Shown one piece after another: positions 27,878 through 35,629 of a stretch of DNA of 64,000 nucleotides. Origin of the DNA: Marinomonas sp. MED121 (lineage in GTDB: Bacteria; Pseudomonadota; Gammaproteobacteria; Pseudomonadales; Marinomonadaceae); contig NZ_CH672432.1 of the NCBI RefSeq assembly GCF_000153025.1, positions 72,826-136,825 of the forward strand, written 5' to 3'. Positions within the stretch are counted from its first letter, which is position 1, and each line of letters begins with the position of its first letter. The notes under the pieces are model-generated. The model was not told the origin of the DNA. It saw only the letters and a list, made by a program, of their open reading frames with translations, and made no database searches. The translations under genes and the position numbers were made by a program.

Positions 27878-28378
27878 CTATGCGTCTTCACCTTGGATTA
27901 TTGATAAATAATCTTGAATCTTTCCTTCAAGTTTCATCGGGTCCACACTAGGGGCAAAGCGCTCAATGTGTGAAGCATCTGAATTAACAATAAATTTTGT
28001 GAAATTCCATTTTATCGACTCAGTACCCAAAATCCCTTTAGCTTGCGATTTTAAATATTGATAAAGCTTGGATGATTCAGCACCGTTTACTTTAATCTTC
28101 TTATGCAGTTCAAAGCTTACGCCGTAATTGAGCTGACAGAAGCTTTCGATTTTATCATCTGTGTCTGGTTCTTGGTGGGCAAATTGATTACAAGGAAAAG
28201 CGAGAATCGTTAAGCCTTTGGCTGCGTATTTTTGATGAAGCTTTTCTAACGCTTGATATTGGGGGGTAAATCGACATTGACTTGCAGTATTTACAATCAA
28301 CAGCACTCTTCCTTTAAGGTTTGAAAGTGGGTAACTAGTGCCATTACTTTGGGTAACCTCTATATCGTAAATACTCAT
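27878..28378 (-). CDS. Glutathione peroxidase family protein
   Basis: A 166-residue GPx-like peroxidase reducing hydroperoxides. The active cysteine is C35 in VNTASQCRFTPQY; the catalytic partners appear in FPCNQFAHQEP and WNFTKFIV. Bacterial members of this BtuE-like group often use thioredoxin as electron donor. No signal peptide is seen, so it is cytoplasmic. It is convergent with aroC and lies downstream of an MFS gene on the same strand, 105 bases apart. Confidence 0.92.
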   Translation of the reverse strand: MSIYDIEVTQSNGTSYPLSNLKGRVLLIVNTASQCRFTPQYQALEKLHQKYAAKGLTILAFPCNQFAHQEPDTDDKIESFCQLNYGVSFELHKKIKVNGAESSKLYQYLKSQAKGILGTESIKWNFTKFIVNSDASHIERFAPSVDPMKLEGKIQDYLSIIQGEDA

Positions 28379-28483
28379 CTATATAATCCTAAAAGATAGT
28401 TTGTCCGAATAGTATTACATTAAGTAATTAAGCTGTCATTTATCTTTCTTTTAACGAATACAGAAATGATAATTGAAAGCGGC

Positions 28484-29680
28484 TTACTGGTTTACTTTCA
28501 TCGTCAGCTTAAAGCTGCTTAGCAAAGCGATGAGGGTACATAGACTACCTAGTAGCAAAAAAGTGAGCTCATAATTAAAAAATTCAGTCATAAAACCAAA
28601 CAAAAGTCCGCCAATGGCTGCTCCTCCTAGGTTGATCGCCCCCCATAAACTCATCACTCGCCCACGAAATTCGCTTTTCACAGAAATTTGAATCAGTGCC
28701 TGAGTGCACACGCCACAAACTGTCGCACAAAAACTCAAGCAGGCAACCAGTACTAAGCCTTGAGTTAGGCTCTCAAAAAAGTTTAAGCTTAAAATGAGCA
28801 CTCCAGAGGAACAAATAGCAAGTTTAAGCGCTAATAACAGCTGATTATTTGAACACTTAGTAAGCATTAGACCCGCTAAAATTGCTCCTATTCCTGCGAC
28901 TGAATTTAACCAAGCAAGAGCGTCAACGCCTCCTTGATATAACATGTCTGCAGCTGCAGGCAATATTTCTAGTAACCCACGTCCTAGCACAGCTGAAATA
29001 CTCATAAGTATTAATAACCTTGAAATGAGTCTTGAGCTTAGAGCGAAATTAATACCTGACTTTATATCCTCGATAAAAGTAAAAGACGCTTTCTTAGTTT
29101 GCATATGTCCAAAGCGTAATTTCAGCAACACCAAGATTAAGGGTAAGTAAAAGCACGCAACCAGATATAGAGAAAGGGCATTGCCATAGTGCTTGATAAG
29201 ATAGCCTGCAATCATAGGCCCAATAAAGCGCGAACTGTTATAAATAACGGCATTGATAGCGACCACTTTTGACATGTTTTCTTGGCTAGCAAGTTCAGGA
29301 ACGAAAGCCAGTCGCAATGATTGGTACGCGCTATTGGTTATGCCTAATAGGAGAGATAATACAAGCAAGTTAATTTCATTAATAAGCTTATATTGTGTCA
29401 TTAATGCCAAGGTTAATGATAGCAAGGCTAATATTAATACCACCTGCAAAGCGGCTTTACGTTTATCAAAACGATCAACTAAAACGCCAAATAATGGACC
29501 TAAAATAATCGAAGGTACAAACAATAAAAATGCGAGCAAACCTAACAAGCTTTCTGAGTAGGATGCTTGCCAGAGAATCCAACCAAGAGTCATACGTTGA
29601 ATCCAAAGGCCTTGGGTCGAGAAAATACTGCCTGATAAATAGGTAAAATATTGCTTCTCTGACCAAATACTGCGCTTCAT
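28484..29680 (-). CDS. MFS transporter (EntS-like, MFS_3 type)
   Basis: A 398-residue transporter with about twelve membrane segments. It begins with a short cytoplasmic N-terminus, and the loop GVLVDRFDKRKAAL after the second helix is the usual MFS signature. The sequence STQGLWIQRMTLGWILWQASYS resembles the EntS/MFS_3 exporter group. The substrate is unknown. It is followed on the same strand by the glutathione peroxidase gene. Confidence 0.85.
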   Translation of the reverse strand: MKRSIWSEKQYFTYLSGSIFSTQGLWIQRMTLGWILWQASYSESLLGLLAFLLFVPSIILGPLFGVLVDRFDKRKAALQVVLILALLSLTLALMTQYKLINEINLLVLSLLLGITNSAYQSLRLAFVPELASQENMSKVVAINAVIYNSSRFIGPMIAGYLIKHYGNALSLYLVACFYLPLILVLLKLRFGHMQTKKASFTFIEDIKSGINFALSSRLISRLLILMSISAVLGRGLLEILPAAADMLYQGGVDALAWLNSVAGIGAILAGLMLTKCSNNQLLLALKLAICSSGVLILSLNFFESLTQGLVLVACLSFCATVCGVCTQALIQISVKSEFRGRVMSLWGAINLGGAAIGGLLFGFMTEFFNYELTFLLLGSLCTLIALLSSFKLTMKVNQ

Positions 29681-29836
29681 TTTAATTCATTCTATTTTTT
29701 GAGAGCGCATATTACCTTAATTGCCTTATTTCGATGAGCAATAAAACTTATCTTGTAATAAAAACAACTCATCAACGCCTTGGCGTTGTATGTTGTAAAG
29801 TAGCCACTTTGATTGGGAACGGGTGTATTAATTTCC

Positions 29837-30346
29837 ATGTCTATTATGCATACAAAAATGATTACAGCTAAGGGTAAAGAGGCGATGCTAACTAAGACCA
29901 GAGAAACAGCGGATAAAATTGAAGCTCATTTTGACACCATAGAAAATGAAATTTTTAATGGTGACGCTTTTTTAAAATGGCGTGGGTCTTTTGATATGAA
30001 AAAAGTGATCATTAAAAAAGAAGGGGCAGACGTTAAAATTGATTATGATATTCGTTTGCTCAATTGGCCAGACGGACTATCAATCAAAGTTTATAAGCAT
30101 AAAGCTCTTGGGGTTTTTGCTTATTTAAAAGATGAAGAAGAATGTCAGAAATATCTTAATGAAAAGCCTGTTGCCTGCAGGTATTGGCGAGAGTCATTTT
30201 ACTTTTCTCATAGGGAAAACTTAGACAGCGAGCGTTATGTCTTATTAGAAGGTAATGAAATGCAGGATAATGACACCCATCAATGTCTAGAAAAAATAAA
30301 ATGCCACCTAGAAGAAATTACTAATATCTTATCCAAATGCCAATAA
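29837..30346 (+). CDS. Hypothetical protein
   Basis: A 169-residue soluble protein that I do not recognise. The start is taken at ATG 29837; a TTG at 29813 would add eight residues. It contains a charged N-terminal helix region (TAKGKEAMLTKTRETADK) and two motifs with Trp and Tyr (LLNWPDGLS, VACRYWRESFYF). There is no signal peptide. It is divergent from the MFS gene. After it, 217 bases without a recognised gene precede the tandem hairpins. Confidence 0.65.
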   Translation: MSIMHTKMITAKGKEAMLTKTRETADKIEAHFDTIENEIFNGDAFLKWRGSFDMKKVIIKKEGADVKIDYDIRLLNWPDGLSIKVYKHKALGVFAYLKDEEECQKYLNEKPVACRYWRESFYFSHRENLDSERYVLLEGNEMQDNDTHQCLEKIKCHLEEITNILSKCQ

Positions 30347-30563
30347 AGCTGCGAATAAAAGCCTCTAGATTTATGGTGCGGGGCTAATCTGTGCTGTCCC
30401 TTCTCGAAAGGTACCTAGAATAACTTTCTATTAATCAAGTACAAATCGATGTCTGTTTGACATTTTTTCAATATACCTTGAAAGACTAGACTGAGAAGAG
30501 GTGAGTTAATCGCAACGTTTCTAAATACAAAAATTTAGATACAACAGATGCTTATATAGATAA

Positions 30564-30594
30564 AAGCCGAATAAGGTTCAACCTTATTCGGCTT
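30564..30594 (-). terminator. Hairpin C, distal of three tandem hairpins, with T-run on the minus strand
   Basis: AAGCCGAATAAGG and CCTTATTCGGCTT are exact reverse complements separated by five bases. Read on the minus strand the stem ends in CTTTTA, a U-rich tail, so it looks like the terminator of the DUF1127 transcript. Confidence 0.7.
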
Positions 30595-30597
30595 AAT

Positions 30598-30623
30598 TGA
30601 GCATTATGGATTAACAATGCTCA
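30598..30623 (-). repeat. Hairpin B of three tandem hairpins
   Basis: TGAGCATT (30598-30605) pairs perfectly with AATGCTCA (30616-30623) across a 10-base loop. It lies 3 bases from hairpin C and 8 bases from hairpin A. Confidence 0.6.
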
Positions 30624-30631
30624 GTTGAATG

Positions 30632-30660
30632 GCTGCTTAAGCAAAGATAGCTTAAGCAGC
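30632..30660 (-). repeat. Hairpin A of three tandem hairpins, directly behind DUF1127
   Basis: GCTGCTTAAGC and GCTTAAGCAGC are exact reverse complements around a 7-base loop, beginning 5 bases after the DUF1127 stop codon. The stem has no T-run. Confidence 0.7.
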
Positions 30661-30665
30661 AAGCA

Positions 30666-30896
30666 TTAGCCGTCACTTCTTTGCGGTATCGGCTCTTCTT
30701 CATTAACGATACCTGTACTAATTTTAATTGAATTAGCAATCGTTTTTACATCACCTGATAAGGGACGGATTTGTCCTTCATCATTATAAAAGCCGATATC
30801 TTTTAAAGAGTGGGCATCGAGATGTCTTAATGCTCGTTGAGCATGAAGTTTTTCGAAGTAGTTCTTTGCAGCATTTAATAAAGCGATAAAAGTCAT
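30666..30896 (-). CDS. DUF1127 family protein
   Basis: A 76-residue protein starting at ATG 30896, chosen over an upstream ATG at 30950 because GGAGAA lies 6 bases before it. The core KLHAQRALRHLDAHSLKDIGF matches DUF1127 (YjiS-like): basic residues, a leucine-spaced helix and the DIG motif. Some DUF1127 proteins bind RNA and act in stress or phosphate responses. This one has about 30 extra residues after the DIG motif (ending EEEPIPQRSDG). Three tandem hairpins follow it. Confidence 0.75.
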   Translation of the reverse strand: MTFIALLNAAKNYFEKLHAQRALRHLDAHSLKDIGFYNDEGQIRPLSGDVKTIANSIKISTGIVNEEEPIPQRSDG

Positions 30897-30984
30897 AGTA
30901 TTCTCCAGTTTTAAATAAACCGAGATCATATGCATTAATATAAATGACATTGCCGCATAGGATCTGCGGCTAAATATTGATTAC

Positions 30985-31056
30985 TTAGTACGCAGCTTTG
31001 GTTGTTTTTTGATTACCAGAATTGGTGCAAACGATATTTAATTTAATGAAATTCAT
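30985..31056 (-). CDS. Small ORF upstream of DUF1127, 23 residues
   Basis: ATG at 31056 is preceded by TTTGGAGGTAAAC, a very good ribosome site (GGAGG, 5 bases spacing). The ORF encodes MNFIKLNIVCTNSGNQKTTK and three more residues (AAY), then TAA. It lies 88 bases upstream of the DUF1127 start on the same strand, so it may be a leader peptide or a small protein. Evidence is only the ribosome site and placement. Confidence 0.4.
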   Translation of the reverse strand: MNFIKLNIVCTNSGNQKTTKAAY

Positions 31057-31403
31057 GTTTACCTCCAAACTGTGCGTGTTAAGTGAATGAAATGGTGATG
31101 CTTAATATGAATTAAGCAGGAGTATTAAAGTTTAATATTTAATCTATGTCAACAAGCTATATAGAAATAACCAAATTAACTTTAACAATTAGCCATAGCA
31201 CTTCCGTTTTTGCTAAAACGACCTAATTTTATAGCGAAGGATGTTCACAATGTGTGTTATCACCTATACCTGCTTTATAAGCACACCTCTTTTGTATTTG
31301 ATAAGGCTATTAAAATTAATCGGTTAAGGTACAATGCCACGCATAAGTGATTAAGCTTCCCCAAATGCTTAATTTAATTAATATATTTTTAAAAGTAGTC
31401 AAA
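31057..31403. other. Gene-free region between DUF1127 leader ORF and yaeQ
   Basis: About 350 bases, strongly AT-rich. It holds one hairpin, GCTTAAT-ATGA-ATTAAGC (31100-31117), about 40 bases upstream of the small ORF. A GTG at 31347 in the yaeQ frame is not favoured as a start. The region should contain divergent promoters; I see no further gene. Confidence 0.5.
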
Positions 31404-31949
31404 ATGGCGATTAAATCTACGGTTTTCAAAGCAAGCATTCAAGTTTCGGATATGGATAGGTCTCATTATCAGGGATATGATCTTACCCTTGCACTTCATC
31501 CATCAGAGACCGAAGAAAGAATGATGGTCAGGCTTATCACCTTTGCCTTACTTGCTGATGAAAAAACGGATGATGAGCAGCTGGCGTTTTGCAAAGGCAT
31601 TAGTACCGATGAAGAGCCTGACTTATGGCAAAAGACCCTTTCAGATGACATTATTTTATGGATTGATTTAGGTCAACCAGATGAAAAGCGTTTAAGAAAA
31701 GCCTGTGGTCGAGGAAAGGATGTCATCATTGTGAATTACAATGACAAATCTGATATCTGGTGGCAACAAAATCAAGGTAAATTATCTCGTTTCACTAATC
31801 TAAAAGTGCTTAGGTTTGCAGAAGAAGAGGTTGTTGCTTTAGAAAAGTTATGTCAGCGATCAATGCAATTAAATGTCACTATTCAAGATGGTGAGATGTG
31901 GGTTTCTTCTGATTTAGGTTCTTGCACCTTGGTTCCAACTTATCGTTAA
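31404..31949 (+). CDS. yaeQ: YaeQ family protein
   Basis: A 181-residue YaeQ protein, the usual family length when started at ATG 31404. The N-terminus MAIKSTVFKASIQVSDMDR and HYQGYDLTLALHPSETEERMMVRL are highly characteristic, and so is LWIDLGQPDEKRLRKACGR. YaeQ has a PD-(D/E)XK-like fold and is reported as a suppressor of an RfaH defect, but its true activity is unclear. It stands alone between terminators. Confidence 0.92.
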   Translation: MAIKSTVFKASIQVSDMDRSHYQGYDLTLALHPSETEERMMVRLITFALLADEKTDDEQLAFCKGISTDEEPDLWQKTLSDDIILWIDLGQPDEKRLRKACGRGKDVIIVNYNDKSDIWWQQNQGKLSRFTNLKVLRFAEEEVVALEKLCQRSMQLNVTIQDGEMWVSSDLGSCTLVPTYR

Positions 31950-31960
31950 TACGTCAATTG

Positions 31961-31991
31961 GCCAGGGTTAGATACCTCATCTAACCCTGGC
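31961..31991. terminator. Hairpin between yaeQ and dienelactone hydrolase gene
   Basis: GCCAGGGTTAGA and TCTAACCCTGGC are perfect reverse complements with a 7-base loop, lying between convergent genes. No strong T-run follows on either side, so intrinsic termination is probable by position only. Confidence 0.6.
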
Positions 31992-32026
31992 TGAAGATGC
32001 TTATTATTGAGTAACAGACTAACTTA

Positions 32027-32764
32027 TTACCTTAGGCTTCTATAAAAAAAACTGCTTGCTAGACGATAGCACTCATGAGCTACTTCGGCATCATACCTAT
32101 CGCCTTCATCGCGCATAAAGGCGTGTTGAGCGTTAAACTCATGCCAGCTAAATTTTCGCTCAGATTGCATTAGATTTTGATAGATTTTTTGCCTTCCCTC
32201 AGGACTTACGTGGGGGTCCTGTCTACCCCAAACCATGCAAAATTCAGCATTCATATCGGCTGTTCTTGAAAGACTGTCATTCGATTCAGTACATGGAAGT
32301 GTATTAGAATGTATATCAGTCGCATAGAGGCAAAAACTGGATTTTACTTTTTCGTTTAATGCAGCACGATAAGCTAGATGTCCACCAATACATACGCCCA
32401 TGCTACCAATTTCTTGAGTAGTAAAGCTCTGCTCCAATAGAAAGTTAACCATGGCGTCAGTATCTGAATCATGGGCTTCTAAAGTTTTTGTGAATTTATC
32501 CTGATTGCCTTTATCTTTACCTGCATCATCATAAGCCAGCACTGTGCCAATTGGATTAAGTTCATGAAACACTTCAGGCACTAATACAATAAAACCATGG
32601 CTTGCCATGATACGAGCCGTTCTTTCTATCGGAGCCGTAATCTGAAATATCTCAGAGTAGAATATGATGCTGGCAAACTTACCTTCATCCACAGGGCGAA
32701 ATAAGGAACAACGCATAAGTCCGGTTGCTGTACTAATTTCAATAGTTTGAGATTGGGTAATCAT
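32027..32764 (-). CDS. Dienelactone hydrolase family protein
   Basis: A 245-residue alpha/beta hydrolase of the dienelactone hydrolase type with cysteine nucleophile C125 in SMGVCIGGHLA. The other triad positions appear in VWGRQDPHV (Asp) and NAQHAFMRDEGDRYD (His). The cytoplasmic enzyme class opens lactone rings, but chromosomal paralogues like this have unknown substrates. It stands alone, convergent with yaeQ and divergent from the exported protein at 32941. Confidence 0.88.
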   Translation of the reverse strand: MITQSQTIEISTATGLMRCSLFRPVDEGKFASIIFYSEIFQITAPIERTARIMASHGFIVLVPEVFHELNPIGTVLAYDDAGKDKGNQDKFTKTLEAHDSDTDAMVNFLLEQSFTTQEIGSMGVCIGGHLAYRAALNEKVKSSFCLYATDIHSNTLPCTESNDSLSRTADMNAEFCMVWGRQDPHVSPEGRQKIYQNLMQSERKFSWHEFNAQHAFMRDEGDRYDAEVAHECYRLASSFFYRSLR

Positions 32765-32940
32765 ATTAAGCCTTAACGAGTTGAACCAAAATAAAACAAG
32801 ATTATAAGTAAATTAAGCCAACTTTTCAGTAATTTACATTAATATAAATGATGAGGATATAAACACTTAATTTACATCATGCTAGCAATTCATTGAGATT
32901 AAAACGGCTATTATTAGAGAATCTAAATTCGAATCATTTT

Positions 32941-33324
32941 ATGTATAAAATCATTTTATCTGGCTTTATTTTATTTATCAGTATGGCATCACATGCACAT
33001 ATTGGTGCTCATTCTTCTGATGTTGCGATTAAAGTACTCAGTGCTGATCTAGTGCAAAATCATGCCAATATCGCTTTAACTTTCACTAATGAAGGTCAGG
33101 ATACTATTTATATAGAAGCTATTACGAGCAATGTCGGTGAGGTGGTGTTTGCTTTGAATTACCCAATAGCGATTGATGCTCAATCTCAGTTTAATTTCAC
33201 TGATTCTTTAGCACTATTGGTGTCTGGTAATGAAGAAATACCGCATATATTCACTCTAATTTTCAATCTTGGTGAAGCGGGCGATGGTCCTGTTACCATT
33301 ATTGCGTCATCTTTTATGGAGTAA
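32941..33324 (+). CDS. Small periplasmic protein upstream of YHYH lipoprotein
   Basis: A 127-residue protein from ATG 32941; a TTG at 32893 would add 16 residues without benefit. The N-terminus MYKIILSGFILFISMASHAH is a signal peptide cleaved near residue 20. The mature part is a beta-rich domain (IALTFTNEGQDTIYIEAI) that recalls periplasmic copper chaperones of the PCuAC kind in its TNEGQDT-like strand, but the metal residues are not evident. It is 3 bases upstream of the YHYH gene, probably one operon. Confidence 0.7.
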   Translation: MYKIILSGFILFISMASHAHIGAHSSDVAIKVLSADLVQNHANIALTFTNEGQDTIYIEAITSNVGEVVFALNYPIAIDAQSQFNFTDSLALLVSGNEEIPHIFTLIFNLGEAGDGPVTIIASSFME

Positions 33325-33327
33325 CAC

Positions 33328-34287
33328 ATGTCTCATAAAACACTCATTATATCTTCGATCACGGGAGTTGCTTTAATACTTGCAGGTTGTGCTAGCACCG
33401 GTAGTAGTGATACTGGACCTTCTGCATCAAAGCGAATGGCCAAAGGGAAAAAAGGGATGCGCATGGCTGGCGGCCCTCCATCGAGAAGTCATACAGAAAT
33501 TACCCGTGGTGATATTGTTTTGCTCCCAGCTAATAAAGCCTTGAGTATCGATAATTTAATGCAAGAAAGTGTTTCAGGCACAACAAGAACTATTATTTCA
33601 AACGGTATTCCAGAACATGACGTGGGCGCCTTTCCCAATAGGAATAACCCAAACACAATAAAGGCTCGCAATTATGAATTCAAAATGACAACCGTACCAG
33701 GTCAAGCAGGCAGAATTACCTTATCAGATCGATGGTATTGGGGTGTTGCTATGAATGGTGTGCCATTTGAAGCTCAAACCGCTGAGTTTTGGCAAGGTGA
33801 ACGAGGCGGTTGGAATTATGATGCTTTAGGTGGCGCATTACCTTTAGGGTTAGATGCTAATAACGCCCATGTTCAACCGACAGGGGCGTATCATTACCAT
33901 GGATTACCAATTGGGCTCATGCAAGCGCTCAATTGGAAAGCAAACAAACACTCTCCTCAAATTGGCTGGGCAGCGGATGGTTATCCTGTTTATGCATTAA
34001 CTGGTGACTTAGGAGATGGGGTTAAAATGCTAGTATCATCTTACCAGTTAAAGGCGGGCGAACGTCCAGGCGGTAGCAATAACCCAGCAGGTAAATACGA
34101 TGGTACTTTCAATCAAGACTGGGAATATGTAGCAAATTCTGGTGATCTGGATGAGTGTAATGGCACTGTGACTTTTTCAACAGAATTTCCAAACGGAACC
34201 TATGCTTACTTTTTAACAAAAGATCATCCATTTTTATCACGTTGTTGGACAGGTACACCAAATCGATCTTTCTTTAGTAACCATTAA
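33328..34287 (+). CDS. YHYH-domain lipoprotein
   Basis: A 319-residue lipoprotein: lipobox LAGC with C21 (ALILAGCASTG). A short basic, methionine-rich linker follows (SKRMAKGKKGMRMAGG). The YHYH domain carries its name-giving motif at residues 188-191 (GAYHYHGLPIGLM), followed by GWAADGYPVYAL and WEYVANSGDLDECNG. YHYH proteins are of unknown function. It shares an operon with the small exported protein before it, and a 108-base element with terminal inverted repeats follows. Confidence 0.88.
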   Translation: MSHKTLIISSITGVALILAGCASTGSSDTGPSASKRMAKGKKGMRMAGGPPSRSHTEITRGDIVLLPANKALSIDNLMQESVSGTTRTIISNGIPEHDVGAFPNRNNPNTIKARNYEFKMTTVPGQAGRITLSDRWYWGVAMNGVPFEAQTAEFWQGERGGWNYDALGGALPLGLDANNAHVQPTGAYHYHGLPIGLMQALNWKANKHSPQIGWAADGYPVYALTGDLGDGVKMLVSSYQLKAGERPGGSNNPAGKYDGTFNQDWEYVANSGDLDECNGTVTFSTEFPNGTYAYFLTKDHPFLSRCWTGTPNRSFFSNH

Positions 34288-34292
34288 TCTGT

Positions 34293-34400
34293 TTAAGGAA
34301 GCGATGATTAAGTCACTCTTTTACAGTCTACTCTATTAGCCTGACTATTAACGTGATTTTTTCTGAAATGCCACCTTGGTATTATTCATCGCTTCCTTAA
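34293..34400. repeat. 108-base element with perfect 15-base terminal inverted repeats
   Basis: TTAAGGAAGCGATGA (34293-34307) is the exact reverse complement of TCATCGCTTCCTTAA (34386-34400), with 78 bases between. It sits in the gap between two convergent genes. The ends begin and finish with TTAA. It may be a miniature mobile element or a long terminator stem. No second copy is seen in the window. Confidence 0.55.
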
Positions 34401-34440
34401 TGGCGTGCCGGTAAATCATCTGCATGCCAGACATTTCATA

Positions 34441-34944
34441 TCAGTAGATATCACCTAAAAACTCAACCTGAGTAAGATACACTCTAGCGTCAAATTCGAG
34501 CTGATGGTAATTGCTTAGCATATATTGGCAAAGTTGATAAAAGGCTTTGTTATGTTCCTTTTCTTTGATATGTGCCAGCTCATGAACGCAAATCATATTT
34601 AACAATTCAAGTGGTGCGGTTTTAAAAAGAGTACTAATTCGGAGTTCATTTTTGCTTTTTAACTTATTGCCTTGCACTCTTGAGACATAGGAATGCATGC
34701 CAAGTGCATTATTAACCAGATGAATTTTATTATCATATTGGATCTTACTTAGGGCTCCAGATTTTTTCATATAGGTTTTTTTAATCTGGTTAACATAATC
34801 CCTCAAGGCTTTATCATTGTTTATTTTATGGGGTTCAGGAAAGCGTTTTAATAAATAGTGCGACAGCTGATCTTTATCCATCAGTGTTTTAATCTGCTGT
34901 TGTAAATGATCTGGGTAGGCACTGATATATTTTAATCTGTTCAT
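34441..34944 (-). CDS. YgjP-like metallopeptidase
   Basis: A 167-residue protein with a zinc-peptidase motif HELAH (121-125) and H131 as in YgjP/DUF45: VHELAHIKEKEHNKAFYQLC. Members resemble the WSS1/SprT-like proteases. There is no signal peptide. It is the last gene after ynjD on the minus strand, with its ATG next to the ynjD stop, so it may be cotranscribed. Substrate is unknown. Confidence 0.85.
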   Translation of the reverse strand: MNRLKYISAYPDHLQQQIKTLMDKDQLSHYLLKRFPEPHKINNDKALRDYVNQIKKTYMKKSGALSKIQYDNKIHLVNNALGMHSYVSRVQGNKLKSKNELRISTLFKTAPLELLNMICVHELAHIKEKEHNKAFYQLCQYMLSNYHQLEFDARVYLTQVEFLGDIY

Positions 34945-35595
34945 CTATTTATGATTTAAATGATTGAGTTGTATTAATTTACTTCCCATAGCCGCGACAT
35001 CGTCTTCATCATGTGTCACCAGTAAGGTTGGGATATTGGCTTTTTTCACTTGCTCTAGTGTAAAGCGCCTGACACTTTGTCTTAATTCAGGGTCGAGTTT
35101 ACTAAAAGGCTCATCAAGCAATAAGTATTTAGGGCTAGATAGTAAGGTTCTCAGTAAAGCAATACGAGCTTTTTGCCCACCAGACAGTGAAGTCGGTAAG
35201 TTATTCGCTTTCACCTCTAGACCTAATTCCGCTAATTTAGACATAGCAAGTTCTTTGCATTGCACCTTATTTAACCCTTGGCCTTTGCTATCAATGGCAA
35301 AGAGAAGGTTTTCTAAGTTAGTCATATGAGGAAATAACAAAGGTGTCTGATAAAGAATGCCTACCTGTCTTTCTTGAGTACTCAAGTTATCGATACGTGT
35401 TTGATTAAGGGTAATTTCACCTTCTGCAACTAACCCTGTTTCTAAGGTGCCTGACAAATAATTTAACAGGCTTGATTTTCCACAACCACTTGGCCCCATT
35501 AAGGTTAAAACTTCACCATTATCAATAGTAAAACTCAAATTCTTAATAAGAGGGTTATCTTGCAGGGTAAGATTAAAGTTTGAGATTCGTAACAC
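34945..35595 (-). CDS. ynjD: ABC transporter ATP-binding protein YnjD-like
   Basis: A 216-residue ABC ATPase. Walker A GPSGCGKSS is around 34-42, with signature LSGGQ in the middle, Walker B LLLDEPFSKLDP and switch histidine in LLVTHDEDD. Together with the following fused permease and the binding protein it makes a transporter of the YnjBCD type, related to iron or thiamine systems; the transported molecule is not known in E. coli. The gene is 34 bases after ynjC. Confidence 0.85.
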   Translation of the reverse strand: MLRISNFNLTLQDNPLIKNLSFTIDNGEVLTLMGPSGCGKSSLLNYLSGTLETGLVAEGEITLNQTRIDNLSTQERQVGILYQTPLLFPHMTNLENLLFAIDSKGQGLNKVQCKELAMSKLAELGLEVKANNLPTSLSGGQKARIALLRTLLSSPKYLLLDEPFSKLDPELRQSVRRFTLEQVKKANIPTLLVTHDEDDVAAMGSKLIQLNHLNHK

Positions 35596-35629
35596 TATCT
35601 TCTCTATTCTATAAGTAATTGATTAAAGT

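Noticed and set aside
32893..32940. TTG start 16 codons before the exported small protein
   Set aside because: The ATG at 32941 begins a proper signal peptide; the extension would bury it.
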